Source of the DNA: Geomonas paludis
GTDB lineage: Bacteria > Desulfobacterota > Desulfuromonadia > Geobacterales > Geobacteraceae
Direction of reading: 5' to 3'
DNA: 64,000 nucleotides
Assembly (NCBI RefSeq): GCF_014193585.1
Contig: NZ_BLXY01000002.1
Location: 955,012 to 1,019,011, forward strand
Positions within the stretch are counted from its first letter, which is position 1, and every line of letters starts with the position of its first letter. The notes beneath the pieces are model-generated. The model was not told the origin of the DNA. It made no database searches and saw nothing but the letters and a program-made list of their open reading frames with translations. Below are positions 35,750 through 44,700 of the stretch, one piece after another. The position numbers and the translations under genes were made by a program.

Positions 35750-36745
35750 CTATTCGGTGTTGTCGACGAAACGGAGCGCGGCCTCGGGCGAGCGCGCGCC
35801 GGCCACCTGGAAACCGCACACCGACTCGTCCAGGCGGCACCAGACTGTGTCGCACAGCTTAAGCCCCACCGCCTGCGCGTTCTCCTCCAGGTAGCGCAGG
35901 TGCCTGGTCCCGGGGATGGGGACGATGTCGCTGCCGCGGCGCAACAGCCAGGCGAGCGCCACCTGGGCCGGGGTGGCATCGTGGGCGCAGGCGAGTTCGT
36001 TGACCATGGAGACCAGGGTGAAGTTGTGGCGCAGGTTCTCGGCCAGAAAGCGCGGGTTCTTGCGGCGCCAGTCGCAGGGCTCCAGGTCGTCCGTGCTCCT
36101 GATCTTGCCGGCGAGAAATCCCCTCCCCATGGGGCTGTAGGCGACGAAGCCGATGCCCAGTTCGCGCAGGACCGGCAGGAGCTTGTCCTCCACCCCCCGC
36201 TCCCACAGCGAATATTCCGACTGCACCGCGGAAAGCGGGTGCACGGCGTGGGCGCGGCGCACGATGCCGGGGCCCACCTCGGAAAGGCCTATGTAGCGCA
36301 CCTTCCCCTCGGCCACCAGTTGCGCCAGGGCGCCCACCGTTTCCTCGACCGGTACCGCCGGGTCCAGCCGGTGCTGGTAGTAGAGGTCGATGTAGTCCGT
36401 CCCCAGGCGTTTCAGGGAGCCCTCGATGGACCTGCGCACCTGGGCGGGGCTGCTGTCGAGCCCGATCTGCCTGCCGTGCGGGCCGAAGCGCCAGGCGAAC
36501 TTGGTGGCCAGCACCAGCTTCCGGCGCGGGACCTCCTTCAGCAGGCGTCCCAGCAGCTCCTCGTTGCAGAAGGGGCCGTAGACCTCGGCGGTATCCCAGA
36601 AGGTGATGCCCAGTTCGATGGCGCGGCGCAGCACCCGGATCGACTCGGTCAAGTCGCCGCTGCCGTAGCAGTAGGTCAACCCCCGGCAGCCAAGCCCCAG
36701 CGCCGACACCTCCAACCCCTGTCGGCCAAGTTTGCGTTTGTGCAT
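35750..36745 (-). CDS. Aldo/keto reductase
   Basis: A 331-residue NADP(H)-dependent oxidoreductase. The catalytic tetrad is complete: Asp51 and Tyr56 (FWDTAEVYGP), Lys82 (LATKF) and His125 (YYQHRLDP). IPIPGT-like IVPIPGTRHLRYLEEN is the cofactor-binding end. The sequence is of the AKR13/YakC type, which reduces aldehydes, including toxic sugar-derived ones. It runs in the same direction as the transketolase operon but is separated by 245 bp that hold short CAATTGACAA-type repeats. AGGAGG lies before ATG 36745. Confidence 0.9.
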   Translation of the reverse strand: MHKRKLGRQGLEVSALGLGCRGLTYCYGSGDLTESIRVLRRAIELGITFWDTAEVYGPFCNEELLGRLLKEVPRRKLVLATKFAWRFGPHGRQIGLDSSPAQVRRSIEGSLKRLGTDYIDLYYQHRLDPAVPVEETVGALAQLVAEGKVRYIGLSEVGPGIVRRAHAVHPLSAVQSEYSLWERGVEDKLLPVLRELGIGFVAYSPMGRGFLAGKIRSTDDLEPCDWRRKNPRFLAENLRHNFTLVSMVNELACAHDATPAQVALAWLLRRGSDIVPIPGTRHLRYLEENAQAVGLKLCDTVWCRLDESVCGFQVAGARSPEAALRFVDNTE

Positions 36746-36772
36746 GGAAACCTCCTAAGAGCTTCAAATACC

Positions 36773-36922
36773 GTTCAAGGTTCAACGTTCAACGTTCGAT
36801 GATGACATAGGCTCCGGCCACGACTTCCCGACGGCAACTGTTGCGCTCGCTGCTAACCTCCCAAGCCTTCGACCTTCAACCTCGCCCTCGCCCTCGAAAC
36901 GTTGAACATTGAACGTTGAACG
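36773..36922. repeat. Inverted GTTCAACGTTCAACGTTC repeat pair
   Basis: At 36773-36800 the sequence GGTTCAACGTTCAACGTTCG occurs, and its inverted counterpart with an extra unit (CGAAACGTTGAACATTGAACG...) is at 36894-36922. This short simple-sequence element is found between genes in many Geobacter-like genomes; no function is visible. It lies between the start of the aldo/keto reductase gene and the end of the OmpA gene. Confidence 0.7.
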
Positions 36923-36951
36923 GGTTTTGCCTCTCCCCTCTCCGGCAACAA

Positions 36952-36979
36952 AAATAGCCCATACGGATATGGGCTATTT
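36952..36979 (-). terminator. Terminator hairpin after the OmpA-family gene
   Basis: A perfect 12-base stem, AAATAGCCCATA and TATGGGCTATTT, with a four-base loop. Read on the minus strand it is followed by TTTTTG, so it serves the OmpA gene that ends at 37053, 73 bp away. Confidence 0.85.
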
Positions 36980-37052
36980 CTGCGGCAGGGTGGTCAGGAT
37001 TGCCGAAGGCCAGGGTGCTGCAGGTGAGCGCGGGAGCCCTGGCCGGTCATGG

Positions 37053-38474
37053 CTACTTGTTGACGACGCAGTCGATGATGGCGTTGATCCTGCGGTTTTG
37101 CTGCCGCCCTTCCGCCGTCTTGTTGTAGGCGATGGGGCGGGTGGACCCGAACCCTTTGGCGGAGAGGCGGGAGCGCTCGATACCGAAGTTCTTGACCAGG
37201 TAGTCGACCACGTTCTGGGCGCGCTGCTGGGACAGCTTCATGTTGTGGGCGGCATCGCCGGTGTTGTCGGTATGCCCCTCGATGACCGCGGTGGTGGTGG
37301 TGTAACGCTTCATGTAGTCGGCGACCTTGGCGATCTCATCGCGGTACTGCGGCTTGACCTCGGCCTTGCCGGAGTCGAAGTCGACCACCAGGGACATGCA
37401 CAGCCGCTCCGGCGGGGTGACCTGCTGCACGTCGAAGGCGCAGTCGATGATGGCCTCGATACGGCGGTTCTTCTGCTTCCCTTCGTTGGTGGCGTTGTCG
37501 GCGATGGGGCGGGTGAAGCCGTACCCCTTGGCGGCAAGACGGGTGCGCTCGATGCCGTACTGCTCGGCCAGCACGTCGACCACGGCCTGGGCGCGGCGCT
37601 GGGAGAGATCCATGTTGTGGTTGTAGGAACCGACGTTGTCGGTGTGCCCCTCGATGACGGCGGTGGTGGTCGGATACTTCTTCATGAAGTTGCCCACCTG
37701 GGCGATCTGGTCGCGCAGCTCCTGGCGCACGATGGCCTTGTCGATGTCGAACTCACCCTGCAGGGTGATGCAGTACTTGTAGTGCCCCGGGGTCGGCTCG
37801 GCGGCGACCGGCTGCGGCTGCGGCTGGGCTTCGGGCTGCGCCGGCGGCGGGGTCTGGGCGACGGTGCCGCCCGGCTCGGCTGCCGCAGCCTTGGCGGGAG
37901 CGGCTTTCATGGTCCGCCCACCCATCACGAAGGTGAGGCCGATGCTGTATTCCCAGTTCCTGGCGATGTTCTCCTCGATGTCGGAGCTCTGGAAGTCGAT
38001 GATGCGGCGGGCGTCGGCCCTGAAGGCGATGTCGTCGTTGAAGAACAGCTTGAAGCCGGCGCCGCCGTTGGCGGTGCCGTCGTGGAGGTTGGCGCCGTGG
38101 TACCTGATGGTGTACCCGCCGCCGCCCAGGGCCAGATAGGGGACGAAGGCCGACCTGGGCATGAAGTTCCAGATCAGGTCCAGGTGGTAGGAGTACATGC
38201 CGTTCTCGCGATCGGTGGCCTGGTCCTCCACCCTCAGGTAGCTCCCCACGAGCTCGGTGGCGAAGTTGTCGGTCCAGTCGTAGCCGAGCCGCAAACCACC
38301 GGTGATCCGGTTCTCCCTGTAGGTGCGCTGGGGCAGTTTCGAATCGTCGAAGATGTAGCCGCCGACGAAGGGGGAGATGGAGAACGCACCCGCACGTTCT
38401 CCGGCGTGCGCCGTGGCGGCCAGCGCCATCACGGCCAGGACCATGATGCAGATGAAGCCGGTGATCTTTTTCAT
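37053..38474 (-). CDS. OmpA-family outer membrane protein with two OmpA domains
   Basis: A 473-residue outer-membrane protein. A signal peptide ends at AHA (residue 24); an eight-strand barrel follows (about 28-185, final FVMGG with an aromatic-rich barrel end), then a Pro/Gln/Ala linker (190-230), and two tandem OmpA-like peptidoglycan-binding domains. Each has the binding signature: VIEGHTDNVGS...LSQRRA and VIEGHTDNTGD...LSQQRA. Cysteine pairs near each domain (CITL, IIDC, LCMS, IIDC) may form disulfides. It should anchor the outer membrane to peptidoglycan. Ordinary OmpA proteins have a single such domain. It is monocistronic, with its own terminator. Confidence 0.92.
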   Translation of the reverse strand: MKKITGFICIMVLAVMALAATAHAGERAGAFSISPFVGGYIFDDSKLPQRTYRENRITGGLRLGYDWTDNFATELVGSYLRVEDQATDRENGMYSYHLDLIWNFMPRSAFVPYLALGGGGYTIRYHGANLHDGTANGGAGFKLFFNDDIAFRADARRIIDFQSSDIEENIARNWEYSIGLTFVMGGRTMKAAPAKAAAAEPGGTVAQTPPPAQPEAQPQPQPVAAEPTPGHYKYCITLQGEFDIDKAIVRQELRDQIAQVGNFMKKYPTTTAVIEGHTDNVGSYNHNMDLSQRRAQAVVDVLAEQYGIERTRLAAKGYGFTRPIADNATNEGKQKNRRIEAIIDCAFDVQQVTPPERLCMSLVVDFDSGKAEVKPQYRDEIAKVADYMKRYTTTTAVIEGHTDNTGDAAHNMKLSQQRAQNVVDYLVKNFGIERSRLSAKGFGSTRPIAYNKTAEGRQQNRRINAIIDCVVNK

Positions 38475-38726
38475 CGTGGTAGCCTCCTTGTTGAGAAGGA
38501 TCGTCTCCCGATCCTCCCGCTAATTTTTTCGAGCCGGCCTCTGGCTGGCCCATCCCATCCCGGCCCTTGCCGGCGTGAAAGATCCTGTAACCCGCTGATT
38601 CGATTCCCCGATGCCCCGTCGGGCAGTGCCGGAAAAATTAACGTTTACCAATATAGCTGCATTCGCTTCCGTGTCAACCTGCCAACCCGCGCTGGAAGCC
38701 GCTGCGCAAAGGCTGCACAGTCAGGT

Positions 38727-39095
38727 TTACTCGCCGCGATTGCGGGTCATGTCCCGGGCGGCCGGTACCTCCTGCGCCGGAAGGCCCGCCTCGAGGTATG
38801 CGGCGAGCCCTCCCGCCAGGGTCCGCGCCTGGAGACCGTTCTCCTTGAGCCATGCCGCCAGCTCCAGGGCAGGCTCGTCGTTGGGCAGAGCGGAGACCAC
38901 CACGACCAGGCGGTCGCGCGGAAATTCCGGCAGCTGCCGGCGGGCCTCGTCGAAATCGACCCTGAGCCCCCCGCGCACCCGGTGCACGGCGTAGTCGGCA
39001 TCGCCGGGGTGGTGCAGCTCGATAAAAAAGAGCGGCTCCCCTTCCTTGATCCGCTCCCATACCCAGTCCGTCGATACTGCCAGGTCGCTTGCCAT
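38727..39095 (-). CDS. Rhodanese-like protein lacking the catalytic cysteine
   Basis: A 122-residue rhodanese-fold protein: LFFIELHHPGDADYAVHRVRGGLRVD at the start, VVVSALPNDEPALELAAWLKENGLQARTLAGGLAAYLEAGLP at the active-site loop and after it. The loop that should hold the sulfur-carrying cysteine reads VSALPNDEPA, with no cysteine anywhere in the protein, so it cannot act as a sulfurtransferase. It may bind a partner or an anion. GGAGGGG before ATG 39095 sets the start. It is 13 bp downstream of the small membrane protein gene and probably co-transcribed with it. Confidence 0.75.
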   Translation of the reverse strand: MASDLAVSTDWVWERIKEGEPLFFIELHHPGDADYAVHRVRGGLRVDFDEARRQLPEFPRDRLVVVVSALPNDEPALELAAWLKENGLQARTLAGGLAAYLEAGLPAQEVPAARDMTRNRGE

Positions 39096-39108
39096 GCCCC
39101 CCTCCCGC

Positions 39109-39306
39109 TCAGTCTTCCCCCTCGTCACCGGCTTTCTGGTCGACGTGTTTGCCGTCGACCTTCCTCCTGAGGGTGAGGTACACGAAGAGGGCGAGGGCCA
39201 GGACGATGAACAGGGTGACGCTCAGGGCGAAGGTCCCGAAAGAATGCTTGGCTACCGGAACGGGAACAGTGGACGGCGCCTGGGTTTGCGTCTGCACAGT
39301 GGCCAT
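39109..39306 (-). CDS. Small single-pass membrane protein
   Basis: A 65-residue protein with one membrane helix (about 24-47, FALSVTLFIVLALALFVYLTL) and a charged C-terminal tail (RRKVDGKHVDQKAGDEGED). Function unknown. GGAGGAGG before ATG 39306 is a very strong ribosome-binding site and supports a real gene. It is the first gene of a pair with the cysteine-free rhodanese. Confidence 0.75.
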   Translation of the reverse strand: MATVQTQTQAPSTVPVPVAKHSFGTFALSVTLFIVLALALFVYLTLRRKVDGKHVDQKAGDEGED

Positions 39307-39701
39307 GGCCTCCTCCTTTTGCCGGTCTTCCCGCTCTTACCCGGCGGGCGGCACCCATTTAAAATAACTTAGAGGCTTTTAATGTCAACAGATTAATGTT
39401 TGTTTTTTTGCTGTGACTGGAGCAGAACCCGGCCGGTGAGCACCAAGGGCGGCTGTGAAGAAACAGGGGACAGGCGGGGGAAAAGGTTCTGCAACGGGAG
39501 ACTGATGAGCGAGCAGGGAACTGCACTCAGACGGGATGACAATGACTGTCCCGACAGCGGGGCAACGACGCCGCCCCCTGTTGCAGGCAGTCCCAGGTGG
39601 CATTGATAATGAAATAAAAATCACTGGGTTTTGTCGACAAAAACTATTACCATTCAAATAGTTCCTGCGTACACAACCACAACGAGCAAAGAGCCGGAGT
39701 T
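39307..39701. other. 395-bp divergent intergenic region
   Basis: No gene is supported. The segment holds the promoters of the small membrane protein (minus) and FlgM (plus). An A+T-rich stretch at 39357-39415 and again at 39605-39665 are the probable promoter areas. TGGCATTGATAATGA at 39599 resembles a sigma-54 promoter but lacks the -12 GC. No riboswitch fold was recognised. Confidence 0.5.
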
Positions 39702-39986
39702 ATGAACATCACCGATAAGATAGAGCAGGCCAAGCCTGCCGTTCCCGTAGAGGGAAGGATGGACGCCCCGCAGCGGACCCGGGCGCGGCAGCCTGAGGGG
39801 CGCCCCGAGCGACAGGAGGACCTGGTCGAGCTTGCCACCTCCCTGTCCCAGATCTCAACCGACGAACTGGACCGGCAGCAGGCCCGGCGCGTAGCGGACC
39901 TCAAGGCGCGCATCCAGTCAGGAGCCTACCGGGTGGACAGCCGCCAGGTGGCGGAGAAGATGCTGGCCAACGATAGCGGCATCTGA
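39702..39986 (+). CDS. flgM: Anti-sigma-28 factor FlgM
   Basis: A 94-residue protein with a disordered, charged N-terminal half and the C-terminal FlgM signature ADLKARIQSGAYRVDSRQVAEKML, which wraps around sigma-28 (FliA). It holds back late flagellar genes until it is exported through the finished hook-basal body. CGGAG lies before ATG 39702. It stands alone, away from other flagellar genes in the window, and has its own strong terminator. Confidence 0.88.
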   Translation: MNITDKIEQAKPAVPVEGRMDAPQRTRARQPEGRPERQEDLVELATSLSQISTDELDRQQARRVADLKARIQSGAYRVDSRQVAEKMLANDSGI

Positions 39987-40010
39987 CGCCAAGCTCCCCC
40001 TGCAACGCCC

Positions 40011-40048
40011 AACGGCGCGTCACCTCCAGGTGACGCGCCGTTGTCTTT
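40011..40048 (+). terminator. Rho-independent terminator after flgM
   Basis: A perfect 15-base stem, AACGGCGCGTCACCT and AGGTGACGCGCCGTT, with a two-base loop and then GTCTTTGG. It starts 25 bp after the stop of flgM. The following 180 bp, up to the convergent gene end at 40229, show nothing recognisable. Confidence 0.88.
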
Positions 40049-40228
40049 GGTACTCCACTGTCCCCGCCTTACTCCCTCTGTTTCAGTCTTACTCCCCTGT
40101 CCTAACCGACCGGCCCTTGCCGTGGCCATCCAGCCAAGCGCACAGTGCCATGCCGACTCATGGAGGTGGCCCCGGTGATGCCGGAGGCAAACAGAAAAAT
40201 TGCCACAGCAGACCGAACCAAAGCCAGG

Positions 40229-41719
40229 TTAGGGAGGTGATAGGAGCTTCCCCAGGTCGTACTCGAGGTGCTGGTAGTCGGGGAAGCGCCAGCTCCCCCC
40301 CCAGGTGAAGCCGCGCTGGCGGAAGGGGGCGGTGAGCGGATCGCCCTGCTGCAGCATGCCGGGGCGCTGGTTGTGCCGGTCGAGGTGGTCGGCCGAGGCG
40401 GCCGGCAGGACCCGGCACAGGGCGGGGTTCCCCAGGCAGAACTGCTGCGCCGCTGCGGCGGCCGTGATCCCCGCCGCCTGAGCCCGCCCCCCCTCTTCCA
40501 GCATCAGGTAGGGGTTCTGGCGCGGGTTGATGTCGATGGCGGCGCCGAAGCTGTGCCTGGAGAACACGCCCGGCCTGCCGGGGACCTCGCGGCAGTTGAA
40601 GGCGGAGGAGTTGTTGGCCGCCATGGAGCGGAAGTCGTCGCCGTCGTAGGCGTCGATGAGCTCCATGCGCTCGATGGGGAAGCGCCCGTTGTAGGCGTGG
40701 TGCAGGGAGTCCATGAAGAAGGCGGCCAGCGCCTGGTGCACCACCAGTTCGCCGTAGTGGGGGGCGCCGTCGAAGCCCCAGTAGGAGGTGACCAGGTAGG
40801 CAAGCTGGTCCAGGGGGACCGGGCACTCCGGGCGCCAGCTTTGCTTCTGCTGCATCTGTTGCCCGACGCTGGCCGGCAGCGACACCGCCGCGGCGAAGAA
40901 GCCGCCGGCGCCGTGGCGCAGCGCCAGGATGCGCTCCCCCTCGGAGAGCCTCCCCTTCAGCCCGGCCGGCAGGTCGGCGGGAAGCTGCTCGACGATGCCG
41001 GCCAGGGTGGCCGCCACGGCGGAGGCGCTGCCGATCACCACCTGGGGGCGCTGTTCCGGGTCGAGCCAGCCGATCAGCTGCACCAGTTCTGTTTCCGGCA
41101 GCGAGACGCAGCCGGCGGTGGCGCTGCCCGCCCCGCGCTCGACGTGGATGAAGATGGCGCTGCCCAGGTCGCGCACGACCGGGTCCGTGTTGTAGTCGAG
41201 CACCAGGGCGTACTTGTAGAGCGGGTCGGGACGCAGCAGTTCCTCGAAGGAGGCGGCCCTGGTCTCGCCGCGCCAGACCCAGCGGTTGTAATCCGGGGAG
41301 TGCGGGTCGTCCACCCAGAGGTCCTGGGTATCTACCCGGCGGTAGGGGAAGCTGCCGGGAAGGCCTTGCGGAGAGCCGAAGGCGGTGCGCAGCGGGAAGA
41401 TGCCGGCGGGGGTCCGGCCGTCCCCCTCCCGCTTCTCGAACGGTGGCGCCACGCCGTTGCGCCCCAGGTTCACCGGGACCGGCGCCAGGGCGAGCTCCCA
41501 CCCCAACAGCGAGCGCCGCACCGGGTAGAGGGTCGCCTGCGGGTGCCCCGGAGTGCCGGGGTCGACGTAGAGGAACTGGCTGCTTCGGGAACTGCGGGCG
41601 ATGCCGTCCAGGCTCTCAGTGATACGCCGCGGCAACTCGCGGTTGGAGCTGCATCCCGCGCCGAGGGCCAGGGTCGCCAGCACCATGCCCGCCAAGATGT
41701 ATCGCCAAGTCCTGTCCAT
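40229..41719 (-). CDS. Lipoprotein fusing an L,D-transpeptidase to an M15 peptidase
   Basis: A 496-residue exported protein with a lipoprotein-type signal (LALGAGC, Cys23). The N-terminal half (about 60-232) is a YkuD L,D-transpeptidase: His192 in IFIHVERGAG and catalytic Cys204 in SATAGCVSL. The C-terminal part (about 300-490) is an M15/VanY-like peptidase: HYGELVVHQ, zinc ligands His389 and Asp396 (SRHSFGAAIDINP) and His484 (PDYQHLEY). One part forms 3-3 or Lpp-type crosslinks at meso-diaminopimelate; the other cuts D-amino-acid bonds in peptides. All key residues of both parts are present, so both may be active on the same peptidoglycan. It is monocistronic. The lipobox has Gly at -3, so lipidation is likely but not certain. 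Confidence 0.85.
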   Translation of the reverse strand: MDRTWRYILAGMVLATLALGAGCSSNRELPRRITESLDGIARSSRSSQFLYVDPGTPGHPQATLYPVRRSLLGWELALAPVPVNLGRNGVAPPFEKREGDGRTPAGIFPLRTAFGSPQGLPGSFPYRRVDTQDLWVDDPHSPDYNRWVWRGETRAASFEELLRPDPLYKYALVLDYNTDPVVRDLGSAIFIHVERGAGSATAGCVSLPETELVQLIGWLDPEQRPQVVIGSASAVAATLAGIVEQLPADLPAGLKGRLSEGERILALRHGAGGFFAAAVSLPASVGQQMQQKQSWRPECPVPLDQLAYLVTSYWGFDGAPHYGELVVHQALAAFFMDSLHHAYNGRFPIERMELIDAYDGDDFRSMAANNSSAFNCREVPGRPGVFSRHSFGAAIDINPRQNPYLMLEEGGRAQAAGITAAAAAQQFCLGNPALCRVLPAASADHLDRHNQRPGMLQQGDPLTAPFRQRGFTWGGSWRFPDYQHLEYDLGKLLSPP

Positions 41720-41794
41720 GCGCCGCCCCCGGTCGTTAGATTAGAGAGGTCTATACGATTTTGGAGCGGGAAAGGCAAGGAAAAGTTGTCAGGC

Positions 41795-44700
41795 TCACAG
41801 ATGCGAAAGCCCCACGATGCTGCGCAACAATACCAGCAGGTCGCCGACGTCGATCACCCCGTCGGGCCGGGACACGCCGTTCACCACCGGGGCCAGGTCA
41901 CCGTGGGCGAGCGCCGCGGCGCCGGCGGGTTGCGTCCCCAGGGAGATCTTCAGTAACTGCAGGGCGTCCTGGATGTCGACGCTGCCGTTGCCGTCCAGGT
42001 CGCCGCCGATGCGCTCGATGCGCACCAGGTTGCGCTGCGCCAGGCTCGCGGTCCCGCTGCCCGACACCGCCCGCACCGTGACCCGGTTTTCCCCCGGGGC
42101 CAGCGGCAGCTGCTGCCGGAAGGCTCCCCCCACCACCTCGGGGGTGTAGAGCGCCCCCGCGGCCTCGAGCTGCACCCCCCCGGCTGCGGCACTCCCCACC
42201 GTGCCGCGGACGGTCACCGACTCCGCCTCGGTCCTCAGGTCCTGCACCGGGTCGGTAATTGCCAGCGCCGGCGCCGCCGGGTCGCAGGTGACGCTCCGCT
42301 TGCTGCGCGAACTGCGCCCGTCCCGTTCCGCGGTGAGCTCGATGGTGTTGACCCCTTGGGCCAGGAGGGCGCTCCCCGTGAAGCTCCCCCCGCTCACCGG
42401 CAGGAACTGCAGCGCCGCGCCGTTCACCGCCATGGTCACCGTGCTCCCCGGGGTCACCGTGCCGGTGACGGCGCAGCTCACGGCATCGGTGACGCTGTTG
42501 TCGGCCGGTGCGGAAAGCGTAAGCACCGGCGCCAGCGCATCCAGGGTGACGGTGAAGCTGTGCGTGGTCACGTTGCCGGCGCCGTCGCGGGCGGTGACGG
42601 CGACGGCGTTTTCCCCTTCGGCCAGGGGGACGGCGGCGCTGAAGAGCGCCGCGTCGGCGCGCCGCTCCACGCCGGCCACGGTGAGGCTCGCGATCCCCGA
42701 GGCGTCCCGGGCCCGCCCCATGATGTTCAGCACCGGGTTGGCGGTCGTGGCCCCGGAGTTCAGTGTGGAGAGCTGCAGCTGCGGCGGCGTCCCCTCCTGG
42801 GCCACGGTGAGCGTGCGGGACACCGGCAGCGCCGGGAGGTAGTTGCCGCTCCCCCCCTGCAGCGCGCTCAGCACCGTGGTCCCGGCGCCGACCACGGTCA
42901 CCGTGCTCCCGGCAACGGTCGCCACGGCGGGGTCGGAACTGGCGTAGCTAAGCGGCAGGCCGCTGGAGGCGCTCCCCTTCAGGTCGAAGGGGGGATCCCC
43001 CACCACCCTCTGGGCCGGCGAGGAGAAGCTCACCTGCTGCCCGCTTCTGTGCACCACGAAGGGCTGGGACTGCTCGGGCGCCGTCTCCAGGTCCCCGCTG
43101 CCCGGCTGGCCGGCCGTGATCACGGCGCTCCCCGCCCCGACGACGGTGATCACGTTGCCGTCCACCCGGGCCACCTCCGGGTTGGAGCTTTTGAAGCTGA
43201 GCGGCAGCCCGCTGCAGGCGGAGGCGACGATCTCGAAGGGGGGATCGCCGAAGGTCCGCTCCGGGATGACGGGAAAGGTGATCTCCTGGCACGACTTGAA
43301 CACGGTGAGGGTGCCGTTGACCGGGACGATGTCGTAGTTGGCGGCGCGCAGGGTCCCGGCCGCGGCGACGATGGGGTAGCTCCCGACGGCGCTGGTCAGG
43401 GTCGCGGCGGTGGAGAGGAGCGGGGTGCCGGTGAGGACGGAGGAGCCCTCGCCGTAGACAAAGCCCAGAAAGTTCACCGTGAGCTCGGGGTTCGGCGTCA
43501 GGTAGGCGCGGCTTTTGTCCTGGGCCGTCATGCGCAGCGCCGCCCTGCCGACGTCCAGGGTCACCCGGACCTCGGGAGCCGGATCCCACATGGCGTCCCC
43601 CCCCTGCGTGGCGGTGATCACGGTGCTCCCCGCGCCCGCGATGCGGATCTCGCCGTTGACTACGGTGGCCGCCCCCGGGTTGGAGCTCGCGTAGCCGACC
43701 GGCAGGCCGCTGTCGGCTCTGGCTGCCGCGGCGAACGGGGCGTCGCCGTAGCTCTTTGCCGGCGGCTGGTTGAAGGTGATCAGCTGCGGTCGCCCGGTGA
43801 CGGTGAAAGTGCCGTCGGCGAAGCTGTAGCGGTAGTTGGCGCTGGTGATCCCCCCCAGGGCGGCGTGGATGGGATAGCTCCCCCGCCCGGTGGCGGCGTC
43901 GACGGCGGTGCTGATCAGGGGGGCGCCCCCCAGGGTGTCCTTGGTGTCCCAGGGGGCGAGGCCGGTGTACCTGGCGCTCAGGGGCGGGTTGGCGGAACCC
44001 GCCGTCTTGGTCTGATCCGCCGCGGTGATCAACAGGTCGGCCTGGGTGATGGTCAGGTTCGCCCCGCGGTAGACCAGCTGGTAGCCGCTCCCCAGGGCGA
44101 GGGTGCCGGCCGTGATGGCGTACACACCGACGTCCCGCCCCGGGATCCGGGACAGGGCGCCGGTGAACTGGTCGCCGCCGTTCAGGGCCGGGGTAAAGGT
44201 GTAGGTGAGCGGGGGGTCGTCCTGGCCGTACACCTTGCTCTGGGCATCGGCGCTCACCGTGATGGTGATGGTCTGCGGCTTCAGGTAGTAAAGGCGGACC
44301 GACTCGACCGGCGAGCCGAGGGTGCCGCGCTCGGAGGCGACGTACCCCCTGGCACGGACGTAGCGGTTCACGCTGGTGCCGAACTGCGCCAGGTCGAGCC
44401 CGTCCAGCTCCCACCTCCCCGCGACCCAGCGCGCGTTCCCCAGCGGGACCCAGATCGGAACCGCGGCGTCGGGGTTTTCCGAGTACTCGAAGGTCACCCG
44501 CCACAGCTCGGGCGAGGTCCCGGAACGGAGCCAGGTCACCTTGTCGCCGGTATCGGAGACGGAGAGTTCTTCCGAGCTCCAGCCGTTGGAGAAGCGGACC
44601 AGCTTGTTCCTCCCGTTCAGGCCGATGAAATCCCCCCCCACCAGCATCTTGCCGTCCGGCTGCAGGTTGACCGTCTCGACCTGGCTCACCGGGGTCCCGC

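Noticed and set aside
36952..36979. Palindrome read as an operator
   Set aside because: The T-run after the stem on the minus strand and its place behind the OmpA gene fit a terminator better.
39307..39701. Possible c-di-GMP (GEMM-type) riboswitch before flgM
   Set aside because: The leader shows several short stems but not the conserved GEMM core segments.
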